A stretch of DNA of 50,006 nt, from positions 1-50,006 of the forward strand of contig CAYMWF010000007.1 of assembly GCA_964394085.1 (NCBI GenBank). The letters are read 5' to 3'. The notes under the pieces were generated by a model that saw only the letters and a program-made list of their open reading frames with translations, had not been told where the DNA came from and searched no databases. This DNA is from CAYMWF01 sp964394085 [NCBI: uncultured Gemmatimonadota bacterium] (GTDB taxonomy: Bacteria > GCA-2686955 > CAYMWF01). A program made the position numbers and the translations under genes. Positions 7,868 to 16,925 of the stretch are shown here, piece after piece (the stretch's first letter is position 1; each line of letters opens with the position of its first letter).

Positions 7868-9034
7868 ATGCAACGTTTGGCCAGTCTGAAATATTTCCTT
7901 GCAGCGGCTCTTCTTCTTTTGTCGTGGGGATGCGCCCAAATCACGTATGATCCGGGCCGGGGCGGCCTGATACGCTCCGAACCGACGACCAGGATCAGAC
8001 AGGATGCTCTTCTCCTCGAAAAAGACGTTAAGGCTGTTCAGCAGGGGCTGCCGCCGGGTTCGGTGCCCGCCCTCGAATGGGAAGAGGGAGAATCGAACAC
8101 TTTCCTGGTTTCGGTATCCAGGGTTCTCGAATACAGGGATCTGTCGGACGACTACAACTGGCTGTCAGGGATCTCGGGAGCGGCATTCAGGTTTCAGTTC
8201 CACGAAGGTTGGTGCCCCAGCGCTCTCGACGCCACCGTGGGATACGGAATATCACCATACCTTTTCGACGCCCTCGGGTTCAGTTACCTATACATGGTGG
8301 AGGATAAAAAGGGGGCGAACCGCGATGCCATGCGCGACGCCATGGCCGAAACGCTTCAGAATGATTATCCCGTAATCGCCATAGAGCTGGCCGGCACCAC
8401 CGAATGGGGCCTGGTCACCGGCATGCAGAAAAAAAACAGGGAATTGCTCTGCCGCACGTTCTTCGACCAGGGCGATCCGTCGGTATACCGGGTGGCCGAA
8501 AAATTCCCCTGGACTATTCTGCTTGTGGAAGAAGAAAGCTTCCCCCTGCCGAAGCAAAATTCGGTTACCCGCTCCATCGCGGTGGCACACCACATGAACA
8601 GCCTGGAACATGCCGGAGAATACTTGCTCGGCACGACCGGTATTCGCGCCTGGATCGATAAGCTCGAAAACGAAAATTTCAACGCGAAAAACAGGACTGA
8701 GCTTGAAGTCGTAATGCTTACGAACGGCCGATTATTCAGGAGTTTGCGCGATGACAGGCTGCATGCGGCTGAATATCTGAATCGGATTCTCCCGCTGCTG
8801 CCTGAACAGGAAAGAAAAGTCAGAGAGCTGGAGGATCTCTTCGCAAGCACGTCGCGGATACTGAGCCGCTCCGAGATACATGTGCCATATCCGTGGGAAT
8901 TGAGCAGTCTTTCGAACTGGTCGCCTGCGTCAAGGGGAAAACAGGTAGAGGCGCTGGAGCTTGTGCTGGTCAACGAAACCAGGTGCGCGGAGCTCCTGGC
9001 CCAGATCGCAGATAAGCTGGGTTTCAATAACTGA
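7868..9034 (+). CDS. Lipoprotein with possible C39-like / BtrH_N-type domain
   Basis: A 388-residue exported protein. The N-terminus has a short basic region, a hydrophobic core (YFLAAALLLLSW) and a lipobox-like SWGC, predicting lipidation at Cys22. Residues ~80-220 contain DDYNWLSGISGAAFRF, WCPSALDATVGYGISPYLFD and a YPVIAIEL/WGLVTG segment, reminiscent of papain-fold BtrH_N/C39-like proteins that are often not classical proteases. The C-terminal ~150 residues are mostly helical with an AAEYLNRILPLLPEQE stretch. The start is secure (GGAGGTG just upstream). No operon partner follows; the next 1 kb is gene-free. Domain assignment is by resemblance only. Confidence 0.75.
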   Translation: MQRLASLKYFLAAALLLLSWGCAQITYDPGRGGLIRSEPTTRIRQDALLLEKDVKAVQQGLPPGSVPALEWEEGESNTFLVSVSRVLEYRDLSDDYNWLSGISGAAFRFQFHEGWCPSALDATVGYGISPYLFDALGFSYLYMVEDKKGANRDAMRDAMAETLQNDYPVIAIELAGTTEWGLVTGMQKKNRELLCRTFFDQGDPSVYRVAEKFPWTILLVEEESFPLPKQNSVTRSIAVAHHMNSLEHAGEYLLGTTGIRAWIDKLENENFNAKNRTELEVVMLTNGRLFRSLRDDRLHAAEYLNRILPLLPEQERKVRELEDLFASTSRILSRSEIHVPYPWELSSLSNWSPASRGKQVEALELVLVNETRCAELLAQIADKLGFNN

Positions 9035-9205
9035 GTTTTACGACTCTAAGCGGCTCGTTCAGGCTCAAATCGATGCAGACCGGATCCTCCCTGTCGTTTT
9101 TCGTGCTGGTGCTTGGAAAAAACGGTTTAAAAACCCGGCTGAGCAGATACTGCGTGCAACTGCTTAACACCATTATTTCAGTACCCGACCACCTGTAATT
9201 AATAA
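9035..9205. other. Gene-free stretch after the lipoprotein gene
   Basis: I see no gene, RNA or terminator with a U-tract here. A plus-strand frame (8961-9167) is mostly an out-of-frame shadow of the lipoprotein end. The gene-free region as a whole runs from 9035 to 10111 and includes the repeat element annotated separately. Confidence 0.5.
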
Positions 9206-9553
9206 AACAAAATCCCCCGGCTCAGCCGGTGCGTATAGTTAAGCTATGCCTGGAAAAGAATCAGGTGTACGCCCCGGTCGGCCCTGAGATCCCAAATCAC
9301 GGAGCGATCTGTGTATTTCTCTTTTTGCAGCGCATCGTCAGAAGCATAACCTGTCCTGCGGGGGATGCAGGCTTACTCGTGTAAAATTGTCAATCCGATT
9401 GACAATTTTACACGTCTTCCAGATGGACTCGAGCGATACACCTGAACAACCGGGGAGGCATCCACCTTATAGAGAAATAAATGATCGGCTCCCTCCGGTA
9501 GTGGGATAAGCGATAGGTTCCCTCCGGGCTTAACTCTACCCGACCTGGCCGGC
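9206..9553 (-). repeat. Dispersed repeat element, copy 1 (inverted relative to copy 2)
   Basis: The reverse complement of this ~348-bp stretch aligns end to end with 29010-29384. Shared landmarks in order: a GTCGGG/GCCGGG start, a CCACTACCGGAGGGAGCCG segment, CTCTATAAGG, GGAAGACGTGTAAAATTG, a 37-nt palindrome, GGGGCGTA, CAGGCATAGCTTAAC, and an end at GGATTTTGTT preceded by CCGGCTGAGCCGG. The copies differ at many positions, and codon comparison of the ~50-residue frame open in both shows more replacement than silent changes, so it does not behave like a selected protein. It is best viewed as a decayed, non-autonomous mobile or intergenic repeat. I found no transposase and no clear target-site duplication. 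Confidence 0.85.
9378..9414. repeat. 37-nt perfect palindrome inside repeat copy 1
   Basis: CGTGTAAAATTGTCAATC (9378-9395) and its exact reverse complement (9397-9414) flank a single C. It is far more AT-rich than its surroundings. The identical arms occur in copy 2 at 29177-29213 with a G in the centre. Perfect retention of all 36 arm bases in both copies contrasts with the diverged flanks. Confidence 0.95.
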
Positions 9554-10111
9554 ACAGGAAATCAGGAAAAAGGAAGCCGGGTAAAGGGGGTTTGACTGGC
9601 AGATGAGTCCCCTACGGGGGTGAAAGCTCCGCCGGGATCTTAAAGCCACCGGCTCAGCAGGCGGTCATTTACTAAACCCGGAATAGCGGCAGCTGACTCC
9701 CGGATTTAAATGCCCGCATCTCAATAAATCAGGATGTATATTCCAGTCATGATCACAATAAAATCCCAGTTTGAGTTCTAAAACACTACACCTGGGTGAA
9801 AAACCCGCACCCATTCCTTTTTAAGCTTGCATCAGCAATAGCGAATAACATGGAACTAAATCGTTGCGAGCGGGCGGAATCTCGTGATTTTGTTTGCTGT
9901 ACCGCGGACTCCCGCTTAGAATTTCTTTGAGGGAGATTGAAGTGGTCAACCGACTTATTTCCCATTGATATGAAACATGAATGTGGTGGCCGGCGAATAA
10001 GATCCGAATATCAAGTCGTCCCGCGGATCCTCAGTGCACCGGCTCCGAATCAGTTGAACCATTTCCTCCTCATTTAAAGAGGTTCTCCAGTAAAAGAACA
10101 GGGGTAAGCTG
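9554..10111. other. Gene-free stretch before the alpha/beta hydrolase gene
   Basis: No convincing gene in 558 bp. It includes short stem-forming stretches such as CCCCTACGGGGG near 9609-9620 and AT-rich DNA around 9715-9790. The minus-strand frame 9955-10359 overlaps the hydrolase start antisense and has no recognisable domain. The hydrolase promoter should lie in the last ~150 bases. Confidence 0.4.
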
Positions 10112-11428
10112 ATGAAATTAATGAAGTCGGGCAGTAGCCGCGAACAAAAGGACAAGGTAGAAAGATGGTCCCCGTTAAGACTTTCACGCGAGTCGACTTT
10201 CTTCCGATGCCTGCTTTTCTTTGGTGCATCTATAGCAGCGCTTTCTGTTCTCGCGTATCCGGCGCAGTCAGCTCCGCTGCCCGGCGAGGCGGGTCCCCAG
10301 GATTGGGGATTCAGGCAGGTCTGGATCACGGATCCGGAAATGGGGCGAACCTTCGTCACCTCGGTCTATTATCCCGGCCTGGGACAGGGAACCGATGTGC
10401 CCCTCGATCCTTCCCTCGGCCCTTATCCCGGAGCGGCCTTCGGGCACGGATTTCTCATGAACCGTAAACGCTACGACTTCTATGGCCGGCACCTGGCTAC
10501 TCACGGTTACGTGGTGATCCTGCTCAATTTCACTGATCTCGACAACGAAAGGCAGTGCAGCGAGCTTGCGGCCTGTCTCACCTGGATGGAGGAGAAGAAC
10601 ACTGATCCGGGTTCGTGGCTCTACGGCGGGATCGACACGGTCAACTTCGCCGTTTCGGGGCATTCCATGGGAGGTGGGGTCGCGGTGGATCTGGCGGGCA
10701 AAGACGGACGAGTGGACGTCTGCGCGCCGCTGGCGCCCGGCACAACGCCCGACGAGGTGAGTGAACTCTCGATGCCGGTAATGATACTTGCCGGCGACAG
10801 GGACGGGATCATCCCCATCGACAGGATTGAATGGATGTACGAGGGCGCCCACTCGCCTTCAGTGCTGGCCACCATTTTCGGCGGCAATCACTGCCAGTTC
10901 ATGGATATTTCCTACCCCTGGGAAGAACTCTTCGATGGAGTTCCGGGCATCACGCGTGAAGAACAGCTCCGGCTCACCAATCTCTACACAACCGCATGCT
11001 ATGGATACTACCTGAAGGGCATCGGAGAGTACCGGAGCTACCTCTACGGATATCGCGGCGGCGCCGATCCCGGCATCGATCGGGACGCGGACTCCGGAGA
11101 GGCTCTCGATCTTGTCATAGTTCCGGCAGTGCTCGAAGTCGAACCGGGAACCTCCTTCGACTTCGCCGTCACGGTCACCAACCGGGAAGAGATTCTACAT
11201 GAACCCGAAGCCCGGACTCTCGTGCGAATAGATGGGGAGGTCGTTCTCGATCCCGCGCTCGGGCCGCATGCGATCCGGCTCGATCCCGGCGAGTCGCTGA
11301 CCCTCGAAGCCGCCCAGTTCGTGGCGGAGACCACGCCCGGCCTCACCGCGGACTACGTTGTCGCGGTCGAAGAAGGAACGCTGGAGATGGAGGATTCCTT
11401 CACGATATCTGTGGTCCCCGGTCCGTAG
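10112..11428 (+). CDS. Exported alpha/beta hydrolase (chlorophyllase / PAF-acetylhydrolase-like)
   Basis: A 438-residue protein with a charged ~30-residue N-terminus, a hydrophobic segment (CLLFFGASIAALSVLAYPA, ~residues 33-52) acting as signal peptide or anchor, and an alpha/beta-hydrolase domain. The nucleophile elbow is GHSMGGG, with FGHGFLMNRKRYDFYGRHLA as the oxyanion-side segment; the probable acid is in LAGDRDGIIP and the His in GGNHCQF, completing a Ser-Asp-His triad. This layout resembles the chlorophyllase/acetylhydrolase subgroup, so an ester-hydrolysing role outside the cytoplasm is likely; the substrate is unknown. About 120 C-terminal residues (LDLVIVPAVLEVEPGTSFDF onwards) look like a beta-sandwich accessory domain. 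AGGGG precedes the ATG. It stands alone and converges on the aldehyde dehydrogenase gene. Confidence 0.85.
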   Translation: MKLMKSGSSREQKDKVERWSPLRLSRESTFFRCLLFFGASIAALSVLAYPAQSAPLPGEAGPQDWGFRQVWITDPEMGRTFVTSVYYPGLGQGTDVPLDPSLGPYPGAAFGHGFLMNRKRYDFYGRHLATHGYVVILLNFTDLDNERQCSELAACLTWMEEKNTDPGSWLYGGIDTVNFAVSGHSMGGGVAVDLAGKDGRVDVCAPLAPGTTPDEVSELSMPVMILAGDRDGIIPIDRIEWMYEGAHSPSVLATIFGGNHCQFMDISYPWEELFDGVPGITREEQLRLTNLYTTACYGYYLKGIGEYRSYLYGYRGGADPGIDRDADSGEALDLVIVPAVLEVEPGTSFDFAVTVTNREEILHEPEARTLVRIDGEVVLDPALGPHAIRLDPGESLTLEAAQFVAETTPGLTADYVVAVEEGTLEMEDSFTISVVPGP

Positions 11429-11601
11429 ACGCGCACGCCGGCACCGCAGCGCCTCATTCGCCGTTACCTGATTCTTCTCTCCCGAATGTCGCCACAGCGG
11501 AGTTGGTGAGGGAGCGCCTTTCTGCCCGAAGGAGCACACTGCGTCACGCAGACCTGACGGCGTTCCCTTAACCTTCCGCGGTAATACCGGCGTCAAAGAG
11601 G

Positions 11602-13035
11602 TCAGAAATTCCTGCCGTAAATAGACATTATTGCTGAAGAATCGATCCTAGGGTTTTCCAGGGTTCCCTCGGGCAGGGCGAACCACTTGTGGTTGAGCCT
11701 GCGGCGGGCGATCCTCTGGTATTCGAGAAGATGACGCACCGAGATATTGTCCATGGTGATGTTGCCGCCGCCCGCACCGCAGGACAGTGTGAAGGATGTG
11801 TCGAGAGAGTTGAAAATTCCGCCTATGGCGCCGTGGGTCGATGGGGAATTGAGCAGGATTCGCCCCGCCGCCACGCCGGAGGCGAACTCTTTTACGACGT
11901 CTTCGTTGTTGGCGAAAATGGAAAGGGTGTGGCCCTCGCCGCCGAGATTACAGATCGTCTCGCAGGTTTCAAGAGCTTCGGCTTTGTCGAGCACGACGAA
12001 CCAGGCGAGGACAGGCGCGAGAATCTCGTGTGATATGTTGTAACGCGGGTCGGGTGCGTCGAGCTCGGCGATGAGCAGCGTCACTCCGGGAGGAGCGTCA
12101 AGACCGGCCATCTCGGCGATGCGGGTTGCGGGCTGGCCCACTACTTCCGGTCTCATGGTGCCGTTTCCGCGGTCGAAAACAACGTCGCCCAGCCTTGTGG
12201 TTTCGTCGGCACTGCAGAAATACGCCCCTTTCCTTTCGAAGAGCGGGCGCAGCCGCGCGTCCACTTCCGGTCCGACCACCACCGCCTGCTCCGACGCGCA
12301 GACCGTGCCGTTGTCGAAAGTCTTCGACAAAAAGATGTAATCGGCGGCAAGGGGGAAGCTGGCGCTCTTGTGAACATAGGCGGGAACGTTGCCGGCGCCG
12401 ACCCCGAGGGCGGGAGTGCCGGATGCCTGGGCCATATTCACCACCCTGGGAGATCCCGTGGCGAGGATGAGAGCCAGGCGTTCGTGGGTCATAACCGCAG
12501 TGATGTAGTCGTAACGCGATTTCCTGATCCACTGGATGCAGTTTTCCGGAGCGCCCGCCTTCCTCGCTGCTTCGTACATGAGCTCAGCGGCCCTGATGGT
12601 GCATTTCTTGGCCCTTCGATGCGGGCTGAAAATAAGGGGGTTCCTGGTTTTCAGGGCGATCAGGATCTTGAAAATAGCGGTAGAAGTCGGATTGGTAATC
12701 GGTGTGAAGGCGAGGATCGGCCCGCGCGGCTGGGCGATCTCTACGATACCCCGGTTTCTGTCTTCCGATACGACACCCACGGTCCTTATGTTTTTTATCG
12801 AGTCGTATAATATGAGGCTCGCCCACGAGTTCTTGAGAATCTTGTCTCTGACTATTCCCATTCCGGTTTCACGGGCCGCATCCTCCGCCAGGGGAATCCT
12901 GGCGTCATAAGCGGCGCGGAATGCGGCCGAAACGATTTTATCCACTCTCACCTGATCGAAGGACCTGAATTCCGACGCGGCCGCGGAGGCTTTTTCGAGT
13001 AAATCGTCTGCGTATTGTCTGTATTTATCATTCAT
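11602..13035 (-). CDS. Acylating (CoA-dependent) aldehyde dehydrogenase
   Basis: A 477-residue stand-alone protein that resembles the N-terminal dehydrogenase half of AdhE and other acylating acetaldehyde or sulfoacetaldehyde dehydrogenases, which interconvert acyl-CoA plus NAD(P)H with aldehyde. Supporting motifs: TPITNPTSTAIFK, GVGAGNVPAYV (NAD-binding), FDNGTVCASEQAVV with the catalytic Cys at residue 246, and STHGAIGGIFN and SCGAGGGNITMDNI near the end. The alcohol-dehydrogenase half of AdhE is absent. No microcompartment shell genes are nearby, which argues against a PduP/EutE role. It starts 13 bases after the stop of the upstream GT-C-like gene, so the two are probably co-transcribed, although no metabolic link is evident. 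Confidence 0.9.
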   Translation of the reverse strand: MNDKYRQYADDLLEKASAAASEFRSFDQVRVDKIVSAAFRAAYDARIPLAEDAARETGMGIVRDKILKNSWASLILYDSIKNIRTVGVVSEDRNRGIVEIAQPRGPILAFTPITNPTSTAIFKILIALKTRNPLIFSPHRRAKKCTIRAAELMYEAARKAGAPENCIQWIRKSRYDYITAVMTHERLALILATGSPRVVNMAQASGTPALGVGAGNVPAYVHKSASFPLAADYIFLSKTFDNGTVCASEQAVVVGPEVDARLRPLFERKGAYFCSADETTRLGDVVFDRGNGTMRPEVVGQPATRIAEMAGLDAPPGVTLLIAELDAPDPRYNISHEILAPVLAWFVVLDKAEALETCETICNLGGEGHTLSIFANNEDVVKEFASGVAAGRILLNSPSTHGAIGGIFNSLDTSFTLSCGAGGGNITMDNISVRHLLEYQRIARRRLNHKWFALPEGTLENPRIDSSAIMSIYGRNF

Positions 13036-13048
13036 CTTCTACAACCTG

Positions 13049-14668
13049 TCAGGGGAGATTCCGCGGATCTCTTTCGGGAATCTCGACGATTTTCATACTT
13101 TCGGATTCGTACACTGCTTCGAGGCAGGGGGGTATGACCGACCCGAGTTTCTTGAATTTTCTGCTTCTCTTGCCGGGTGAGCTTTTTTCGATAATCACAT
13201 GAGAGACGCCGTACGTTTCGGCTACGGTGAAAACGGTTTCCCAGTCGTTGCCCGGAGTGATCAGAGACGGATAACGGGTATTGTAATAACACTCCCACGG
13301 TTCTGAGCATATAACCGGGGTCCCCTCGGGCAGGATACCCGCGACCTGGCTCCAGTGCCTGTCGATCCCCGAGTTTTCATCGAGCATCTCGAAACCTTTT
13401 TCGACGGCGAGCACCGTAAAGAACAACATCACGAGCAGGTAGGCTGAAACCCCGGCTCCCTTCACGTATTTTGCGAAACTATCGCCGTTCGCTTCGAGTT
13501 TTCGGGTCAGGGTTTCAACCAGGCCCGCGGTTTCGGAGAATACCGCGAGGGACCAGAGAGGAAACAGGGCGATTATCGATTTGTTGAAGCTGCCCCCCAT
13601 TCCCGAATAGGGCAAAAGGAAAAAATATGCCCCGAACAGGAACAACCCGTGAAGCATCATCGGCAGGTAGAACGACCTTCCGGCGGGCCGCCTGAGCGCC
13701 AGGAACCCGAACATGGGGGCCAGCAGGATCGTGCCCAGCGACACCTTTATCATATACGACAGGAAACTGAAGGCCGCCCTGAACCTGTCGAGAATCGCGG
13801 TGGAAACGCCACCGGCAAGCCAGGTTTCGAGGTTGAGCCGGTCGGCGGCTCCCCACATGAAGAGATCGTTGTAGCTGGTGGCGAAAAACAGCGAGAGCGT
13901 TCCCACTCCTTCTCCACCGCCTGCCGCATTCTTCAGGAAAACGGAATATGGATGGATGAGGAGGAAGTATATCAACAGGTTCGCCCCTCCGTGAACCAGA
14001 AGCTGTTTACGGTCCGAGCCCTTCCGAAAGAATACCAGCAGGAAAAACACCGCAGCGGATCCGGTCATGATCAGCCCGTCTCCCCTGGAGTAATAGACCA
14101 GGGCCGCGGAAAGCGTAAAAGCGTATAGATATCCCGGTTTCCGTTTATCGTAGAAGGCGCCGAGCATACAGATGCCGATTGTCGTCCATAAAACATTGTA
14201 GATGACGGCGTCGGTGATGATGGAGTAGCTGAAAATGACCGGGAGCCCCGCAACCAGCAGGGCCGCGGCCGCGTGGCGGGTCGCCCCTCGATCAGGAAAC
14301 TCCCTCCGCGAAATAAGGCCGATAACCGCAACGATAAAAAAGAGCACGATTATCGAAAGCAGTATTCCGGCCCATACCGAAGCGCCCGTCAGCTTGAAAA
14401 AAAGCGCCATCGACACCGAGGCGAGCGGCATCCAGTAGAGGGGAGGATGGGTGATCGAATCGTAAATGACGAGATAATCCCAGACATAGTCGACTACGAG
14501 ACCCCGGCCTTCGTACAGGTTTACCGCCAGGTTGTAGTAATGCGCGAAATCGCCGTGACCGGGATGATTGAACTGTAAACAGAAAAACAACCTTAACCCT
14601 ATGAGACACAATACCGATATACCGAGAATGTAAGGGGAGGCAGGACTTTTTATACTCAACTTGTTCAT
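13049..14668 (-). CDS. Polytopic membrane glycosyltransferase-like protein (GT-C/GT39-like)
   Basis: A 539-residue protein with ~11 hydrophobic segments. After the first helix comes NHPGHGDFAHYYNLAVNLYEGRGLVVDYVWDYL (split here as GDFAHYYNLAVNLYEG and GLVVDYVWDYL), typical of the first extracytoplasmic loop of GT-C enzymes, where acidic residues bind metal or lipid-phosphate sugar. THPPLYWMPL follows, as in ArnT/PMT-like proteins. The last ~130 residues form a soluble domain (VICSEPWECYYNTRYPS). ATG 14668 is chosen because the frame extension up to 14956 would overlap the divergent aminotransferase gene and is not hydrophobic. It diverges from the rffA-like operon, suggesting a shared role in surface glycan assembly with a polyprenyl-linked donor. 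Confidence 0.8.
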   Translation of the reverse strand: MNKLSIKSPASPYILGISVLCLIGLRLFFCLQFNHPGHGDFAHYYNLAVNLYEGRGLVVDYVWDYLVIYDSITHPPLYWMPLASVSMALFFKLTGASVWAGILLSIIVLFFIVAVIGLISRREFPDRGATRHAAAALLVAGLPVIFSYSIITDAVIYNVLWTTIGICMLGAFYDKRKPGYLYAFTLSAALVYYSRGDGLIMTGSAAVFFLLVFFRKGSDRKQLLVHGGANLLIYFLLIHPYSVFLKNAAGGGEGVGTLSLFFATSYNDLFMWGAADRLNLETWLAGGVSTAILDRFRAAFSFLSYMIKVSLGTILLAPMFGFLALRRPAGRSFYLPMMLHGLFLFGAYFFLLPYSGMGGSFNKSIIALFPLWSLAVFSETAGLVETLTRKLEANGDSFAKYVKGAGVSAYLLVMLFFTVLAVEKGFEMLDENSGIDRHWSQVAGILPEGTPVICSEPWECYYNTRYPSLITPGNDWETVFTVAETYGVSHVIIEKSSPGKRSRKFKKLGSVIPPCLEAVYESESMKIVEIPERDPRNLP

Positions 14669-14785
14669 TTTGCCTTTTTTGAAAATAAATAACGTGGAGC
14701 CCGGGGTGTCCGCGTAAATACCGGAATTTAAGTGGTGAACACCGGAACCGTCAAGAATCAAACTTCGCCTGAAACGAATCAGGGT

Positions 14786-15937
14786 ATGATTCCCTTCAAT
14801 AAACCGTTTCTCACCGGCAAGGAATTCATCTACGTAGAGGATTCGATAAAGAGGGGTCATATCTCCGGGGACGGTTATTACACGGCGAAGGCATCGAGGC
14901 TTCTCGAACAAATCCTCGAAGGAGTCGCGGTATTCCTCACGACATCGTGCACCCACGCCCTGGAAATGTCGGCCCAGCTTCTCGAGGTCGGCGAAGGCGA
15001 TGAATTCATCGTTCCAAGCTACACGTTCGTTTCATCGGTGAACGCCTTTGCGCTCAGAAAGGCGCACCCGGTGTTCATCGACATCAGGGAAGACACCCTG
15101 AACATGGATGAGAGGCTCCTTGAATCGGTTCTCACTCCCGCCACGAAGGCCATCGTTCCCGTCCACTACGCAGGCGTCGGCTGCGAAATGCGGGCGATTG
15201 TCGAGTTCGCAGCGAAACACGGTCTGGCCGTGGTGGAAGATGCCGCTCAGGGAATCGACGCTTTTTACGAGGGGATTCCGCTCGGAACCATGGGGCATCT
15301 CGGAACTCTGAGCTTTCACGAAACGAAGAACATCCAGTGCGGCGAAGGCGGAGCCCTGATCATCAACGAGGAGAGCTTCATCGAACGAGCCGAGATAATC
15401 AGGGAGAAAGGGACGAACAGGAGCAAGTTCTTCAGGGGCGAAGTCGACAAGTATTCGTGGGTCGACTGCGGATCGAGCTACCTGCCGTCCGACATGCTGG
15501 CGGCGTTTCTTTTCGCACAGCTCGAGATGCTCGAATCGATATCCGCAATGAGACGCCGGATATTCGATTACTATTTCGAGGCGCTGCAGCCGCTCGAAGA
15601 AGAGGGGTTGCTCCGGCTGCCCCGCTCACCCGCCCACACAGATCACAACAGCCACATGTTCTATGTTCTGTTTCCGGCCGGAAAAACGCGCGACAGGGTT
15701 ATGACCGAATTGAAAAGCCAGGGGATCCATGCCATTTTCCACTACATACCGCTGCACAGCTCACCCATGGGACAGCAGCTGGGATACCGCGAGGCGGATC
15801 TCCCGGTTACGGAGCGGATCTCCCGGTGTATACTGAGGCTTCCGTTCTACAACGGCATTACCATCGAAGAGCTCGATCGCGTCATCGAATCGATATATAT
15901 TTCGGTCGGCGCCCGCGTACCGGCATTGGCAGGTTAG
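14786..15937 (+). CDS. rffA: DegT/DnrJ/EryC1 aminotransferase, RffA/WecE-like (dTDP-4-amino-4,6-dideoxygalactose transaminase)
   Basis: A PLP-dependent nucleotide-sugar aminotransferase of 383 residues. It begins MIPFNKPFLTGKEF, as in WecE/RffA proteins, and has TTSCTHALEMSA, DEFIVPSYTFVSSVNAF, VVEDAAQG and SFHETKNIQCGEGGAL, where the Lys of HETKN is the PLP Schiff-base residue. WecE converts dTDP-4-keto-6-deoxyglucose to dTDP-4-amino-4,6-dideoxygalactose. ATG 14786 is preferred because it matches the family N-terminus; GTG 14732 would add 18 unconserved residues. The next gene starts one base after the stop (15938), and a GNAT gene follows, matching the aminotransferase/acetyltransferase pair that makes dTDP-Fuc4NAc. 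rmlA/rmlB-type genes are not in the window. Confidence 0.88.
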   Translation: MIPFNKPFLTGKEFIYVEDSIKRGHISGDGYYTAKASRLLEQILEGVAVFLTTSCTHALEMSAQLLEVGEGDEFIVPSYTFVSSVNAFALRKAHPVFIDIREDTLNMDERLLESVLTPATKAIVPVHYAGVGCEMRAIVEFAAKHGLAVVEDAAQGIDAFYEGIPLGTMGHLGTLSFHETKNIQCGEGGALIINEESFIERAEIIREKGTNRSKFFRGEVDKYSWVDCGSSYLPSDMLAAFLFAQLEMLESISAMRRRIFDYYFEALQPLEEEGLLRLPRSPAHTDHNSHMFYVLFPAGKTRDRVMTELKSQGIHAIFHYIPLHSSPMGQQLGYREADLPVTERISRCILRLPFYNGITIEELDRVIESIYISVGARVPALAG

Positions 15938-15938
15938 G

Positions 15939-16925
15939 ATGGAACAGCGTATATCCATAGTCATTCCCGTTTATAACAGCGAGGCGACCCTCCGGTCATT
16001 GCACGACAGGCTGACAGCCGTACTCGGAAAGCTGGGATACGATTACGAAATCCTTTTCGTGGACGACGGCAGCGCGGATGACTCGTGGCAGGTGCTGAAG
16101 CAGATGCGTGAGCTGGACGACCGGGTGAAAATCATCACCCTGATGCGTAATTTCGGGCAGCACAACGCCATCTTCTGCGGATTGAGCCACTCCACCGGCG
16201 ACTACATCATCACCATGGACGACGACCTGCAGAACCCGCCCGAGGAAATCGTGAAGTTGATCGACAAAATCGAAGAGGGTTACGATGTCGTTTACGGCGA
16301 CTATATAAGCAAGCAGCACAACGGATTTCGCAATCTCGGCTCCACCGCTATCCTCAAGGTTTATAAATTCGCTTTCAACCTGGAGGGGAACGCGACCTCC
16401 TTCAGGATTCTGCGGCGGAACGTGGTCGAGGCGATACTGGCTTACGACATGAACTATACCTTCATCGACGGCCTTCTCGCCTGGTACACGCGAAGCATAG
16501 GGCATGTGAGCGTGAACCACGCACGGCGGTCGACTTCGAAATCGGGTTACTCCATGCGGAAACTCCTGACCCTTTCGCTTAATCTTCTTACGAATTTCTC
16601 GCTCATGCCGCTCCAGCTCGCATCCCTGCTCGGCATTTCGACGTCGTTCTTCGGCTTCGCCATGGCCTTCTATTTCATAATGAAAAAATTGATCATCGGG
16701 GTGGAGGTAACTGGCTATACATCGCTCATCGTGGTAATCACCTTCTTTTCGGGTCTGCAGCTTCTCGCGCTCGGCATGATAGGAGAGTATCTCGGCCGCG
16801 TTCACCTGAATATAAACAAGAAGCCGCAGTACGCGGTGCGTGAAAAATTAATCGCGGATCCCGTTAAACCTGAAACCCGCGAATTCATCGAATTTTCGTC
16901 TATTTCGGGGGAGATCTACGAATGA
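15939..16925 (+). CDS. Family 2 glycosyltransferase, polyprenyl-phosphate type (GtrB/ArnC-like)
   Basis: A 328-residue GT2 enzyme. The N-terminal GT-A domain has SIVIPVYNSE, FVDDGSADDSW (first acidic motif), RNFGQHNAI and MDDDLQNPPEEI (the DXD region), the usual signature of enzymes that transfer a sugar from a nucleotide donor to undecaprenyl phosphate. Two hydrophobic segments follow (about residues 225-255 and 265-290), placing the C-terminus at the membrane as in GtrB, ArnC and DPM1-related proteins. It begins one base after the aminotransferase stop and overlaps the next start by four bases (ATGA at 16922-16925). In context it would load the 4-amino or 4-acetamido dideoxy sugar onto a lipid carrier for GT-C enzymes such as the divergent neighbour. 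Confidence 0.92.
   Translation: MEQRISIVIPVYNSEATLRSLHDRLTAVLGKLGYDYEILFVDDGSADDSWQVLKQMRELDDRVKIITLMRNFGQHNAIFCGLSHSTGDYIITMDDDLQNPPEEIVKLIDKIEEGYDVVYGDYISKQHNGFRNLGSTAILKVYKFAFNLEGNATSFRILRRNVVEAILAYDMNYTFIDGLLAWYTRSIGHVSVNHARRSTSKSGYSMRKLLTLSLNLLTNFSLMPLQLASLLGISTSFFGFAMAFYFIMKKLIIGVEVTGYTSLIVVITFFSGLQLLALGMIGEYLGRVHLNINKKPQYAVREKLIADPVKPETREFIEFSSISGEIYE

Noticed and set aside
7634-7939. Minus-strand frame of 101 codons between cca and the lipoprotein gene
   Set aside because: It runs antisense through the lipoprotein signal peptide and ribosome-binding site, has no recognisable domain and no good ribosome-binding site; at most a shorter version could be real.
9373-9555. 60-codon frame in repeat copy 1, with a similar frame at 29024-29218 in copy 2
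   Set aside because: The two translations look alike only because the DNA is repeated; changes are at least as often replacement as silent, so there is no sign of protein-level selection.
11488-11528. Similarity to 29885-29927 (shared GAGGGAGCG and CTTTC.GCCCG stretches)
   Set aside because: Only ~40 bp with several mismatches; too short to call a dispersed repeat without other copies.
11602-13035. Acylating aldehyde dehydrogenase as part of a bacterial microcompartment
   Set aside because: No shell proteins, encapsulation-type N-terminal helix or diol/ethanolamine genes are present in the window.
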